The translations under genes were made by a program, and so were the position numbers. A stretch of DNA of 6,080 nt from Phycisphaerales bacterium (GTDB lineage: Bacteria; Planctomycetota; Phycisphaerae; Tepidisphaerales; Tepidisphaeraceae): the NCBI GenBank assembly GCA_028288875.1, contig JAQGHK010000232.1, positions 1-6,080 of the forward strand. The letters are read 5' to 3'. Under the pieces are notes generated by a model. The model saw only the letters and a program-made list of their open reading frames with translations, had not been told where the DNA came from and did not search any database. Positions 5,460 to 6,080 of this stretch are shown piece after piece (the first letter of the stretch is position 1; each line of letters begins with the position of its first letter).

Positions 5460-6011
5460 ATGAGCCGCCACCTTATCCGCGGACGTCAGCTGAGCCGTGA
5501 TACCGAGCACCGAATCGCCCTGCGCCGCAATATGGCCCAGTCGCTGTTCGAGCACGGGAAGATCAAGACGACCTTGCCCAAGGCAAAGGAAGTCCAGGGC
5601 TTCGTTGAGAAGCTGATCACGCTGGCCCGTAAGAACACGCTGACCGCACGTCGCCGTGTGATTGCCCAGCTGAACGATCGTCGGGTGACCGACGAAAATC
5701 AGGATTTCATCCTGAACGACAAGGGCTTTGAGAAGACCGTCGTGCAGCGCCTGTTCGACGAAGTAGCCCCGCGCTACGTCGGCCGTCCCGGTGGCTACAC
5801 CCGGATCATCAAGCTCGGCACGTGGCGCATCGGCGACGCTGGCGATATCGTCCAGCTTGAGCTGATCGGCGACGAAAAGAAGCCGACCGGCACGGTCCGC
5901 CGCGCCGCCGGCCTTCGCAAGAAGCGCACCGACAAGAAGGTGGCCTTCGCCAACGCAGCCCTGAAAAAGGGCAAGGGCGAACCCGTCGCCGCCGAAGCCG
6001 CGACCGCCTAA
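5460..6011 (+). CDS. rplQ: Large ribosomal subunit protein L17 (bL17), with insert and C-terminal extension
   Basis: A 183-residue protein against about 120-127 for typical L17, a 50S protein near the exit of the peptide tunnel. The core is clear: GRQLSRDTEHRIALRRNMAQ (8-27), IKTTLPKAKE (35-44), LITLARK (52-58), then VVQRLFDEVAPRY (94-106), GRPGGYTRI (108-116) and VQLELIG (131-137). Relative to E. coli L17 there is an insert of about 15 residues (about 76-92, around TDENQDFILNDKGF) before the VVQRLF block, and a 45-residue basic, Ala-rich tail (139-183), probably flexible. The start is ATG 5460 with AGGA at 5449-5452. It lies 37 bases after rpoA and is the last gene before a strong stem-loop. 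Confidence 0.97.
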   Translation: MSRHLIRGRQLSRDTEHRIALRRNMAQSLFEHGKIKTTLPKAKEVQGFVEKLITLARKNTLTARRRVIAQLNDRRVTDENQDFILNDKGFEKTVVQRLFDEVAPRYVGRPGGYTRIIKLGTWRIGDAGDIVQLELIGDEKKPTGTVRRAAGLRKKRTDKKVAFANAALKKGKGEPVAAEAATA

Positions 6012-6052
6012 TCAGCGATCGAGACGAGCCGGTAATTAAACAATGAATCGAA

Positions 6053-6080
6053 GCAGCCGACCTGGCGACAGGTCGGCTGT
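6053..6080 (+). terminator. Probable intrinsic terminator of the ribosomal/alpha operon (cut by window end)
   Basis: CAGCCGACCTG (6054-6064) pairs perfectly with CAGGTCGGCTG (6069-6079) around a GCGA tetraloop of the GNRA type, and a G-U pair (6053/6080) can extend the stem to 12 pairs. It begins 41 bases after the rplQ stop. The expected T-run would lie beyond the window; only one T is visible, so the terminator call rests on the stem and its position. Confidence 0.65.

Noticed and set aside
6043..6080. ATG at 6043 as the start of a further gene
   Set aside because: No Shine-Dalgarno upstream, and the reading frame runs straight into the terminator-like stem-loop.

Overview
The window is GC-rich, densely coded bacterial DNA, most likely from a planctomycete (Planctomycetota). 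The best clues are the RNA polymerase alpha subunit, whose first residues (MRIRWRGLELPS) and C-terminal motif SVRANNCLES resemble planctomycete RpoA as I remember it; a ribosomal/alpha operon that lacks rpsD; and a long, divergent RNase HII-like protein. Assignment below phylum would be a guess.

Left part (1-2020, + strand): iron-sulfur cluster assembly. The 3' part of a cysteine desulfurase gene enters from the left edge and encodes a SufS-SufE fusion, so the desulfurase and its sulfur-accepting partner form one chain. After a spacer filled by a perfect 26-bp inverted repeat comes a MIP18/DUF59 (SufT-like) protein. A second inverted repeat with the same GC-rich core lies between that gene's stop and the convergent next gene.

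Middle (2091-3053, - strand): a 320-residue RNase HII-like protein. The nuclease acidic residues are mostly present, but the usual GRG substrate motif reads GYG and the fourth active-site Asp aligns with Glu.

Right part (3054-6080, + strand): a promoter region shared with the divergent RNase HII-like gene, then rpmJ (L36, only 37 residues), rpsM (S13), rpsK (S11), rpoA (RNA polymerase alpha) and rplQ (L17), ending at a strong stem-loop that is probably the terminator, with the window ending as its 3' tail begins. This is the alpha operon order without rpsD. The operon makes ribosomal proteins of both subunits and the subunit that nucleates RNA polymerase assembly. The spacers before rpsK (88 bp) and rpoA (139 bp) are long for such an operon and can fold; they may be leader-type control regions. 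RpoA has an acidic C-terminal tail and L17 a basic/Ala-rich one.

No tRNA, rRNA, CRISPR array, transposase, prophage or toxin-antitoxin gene was seen. No intergenic stretch exceeds 140 bp. Most of the window is conserved housekeeping; the unusual features are the repeats, the altered RNase HII-like active site and the possible leader structures, not a clearly new system.
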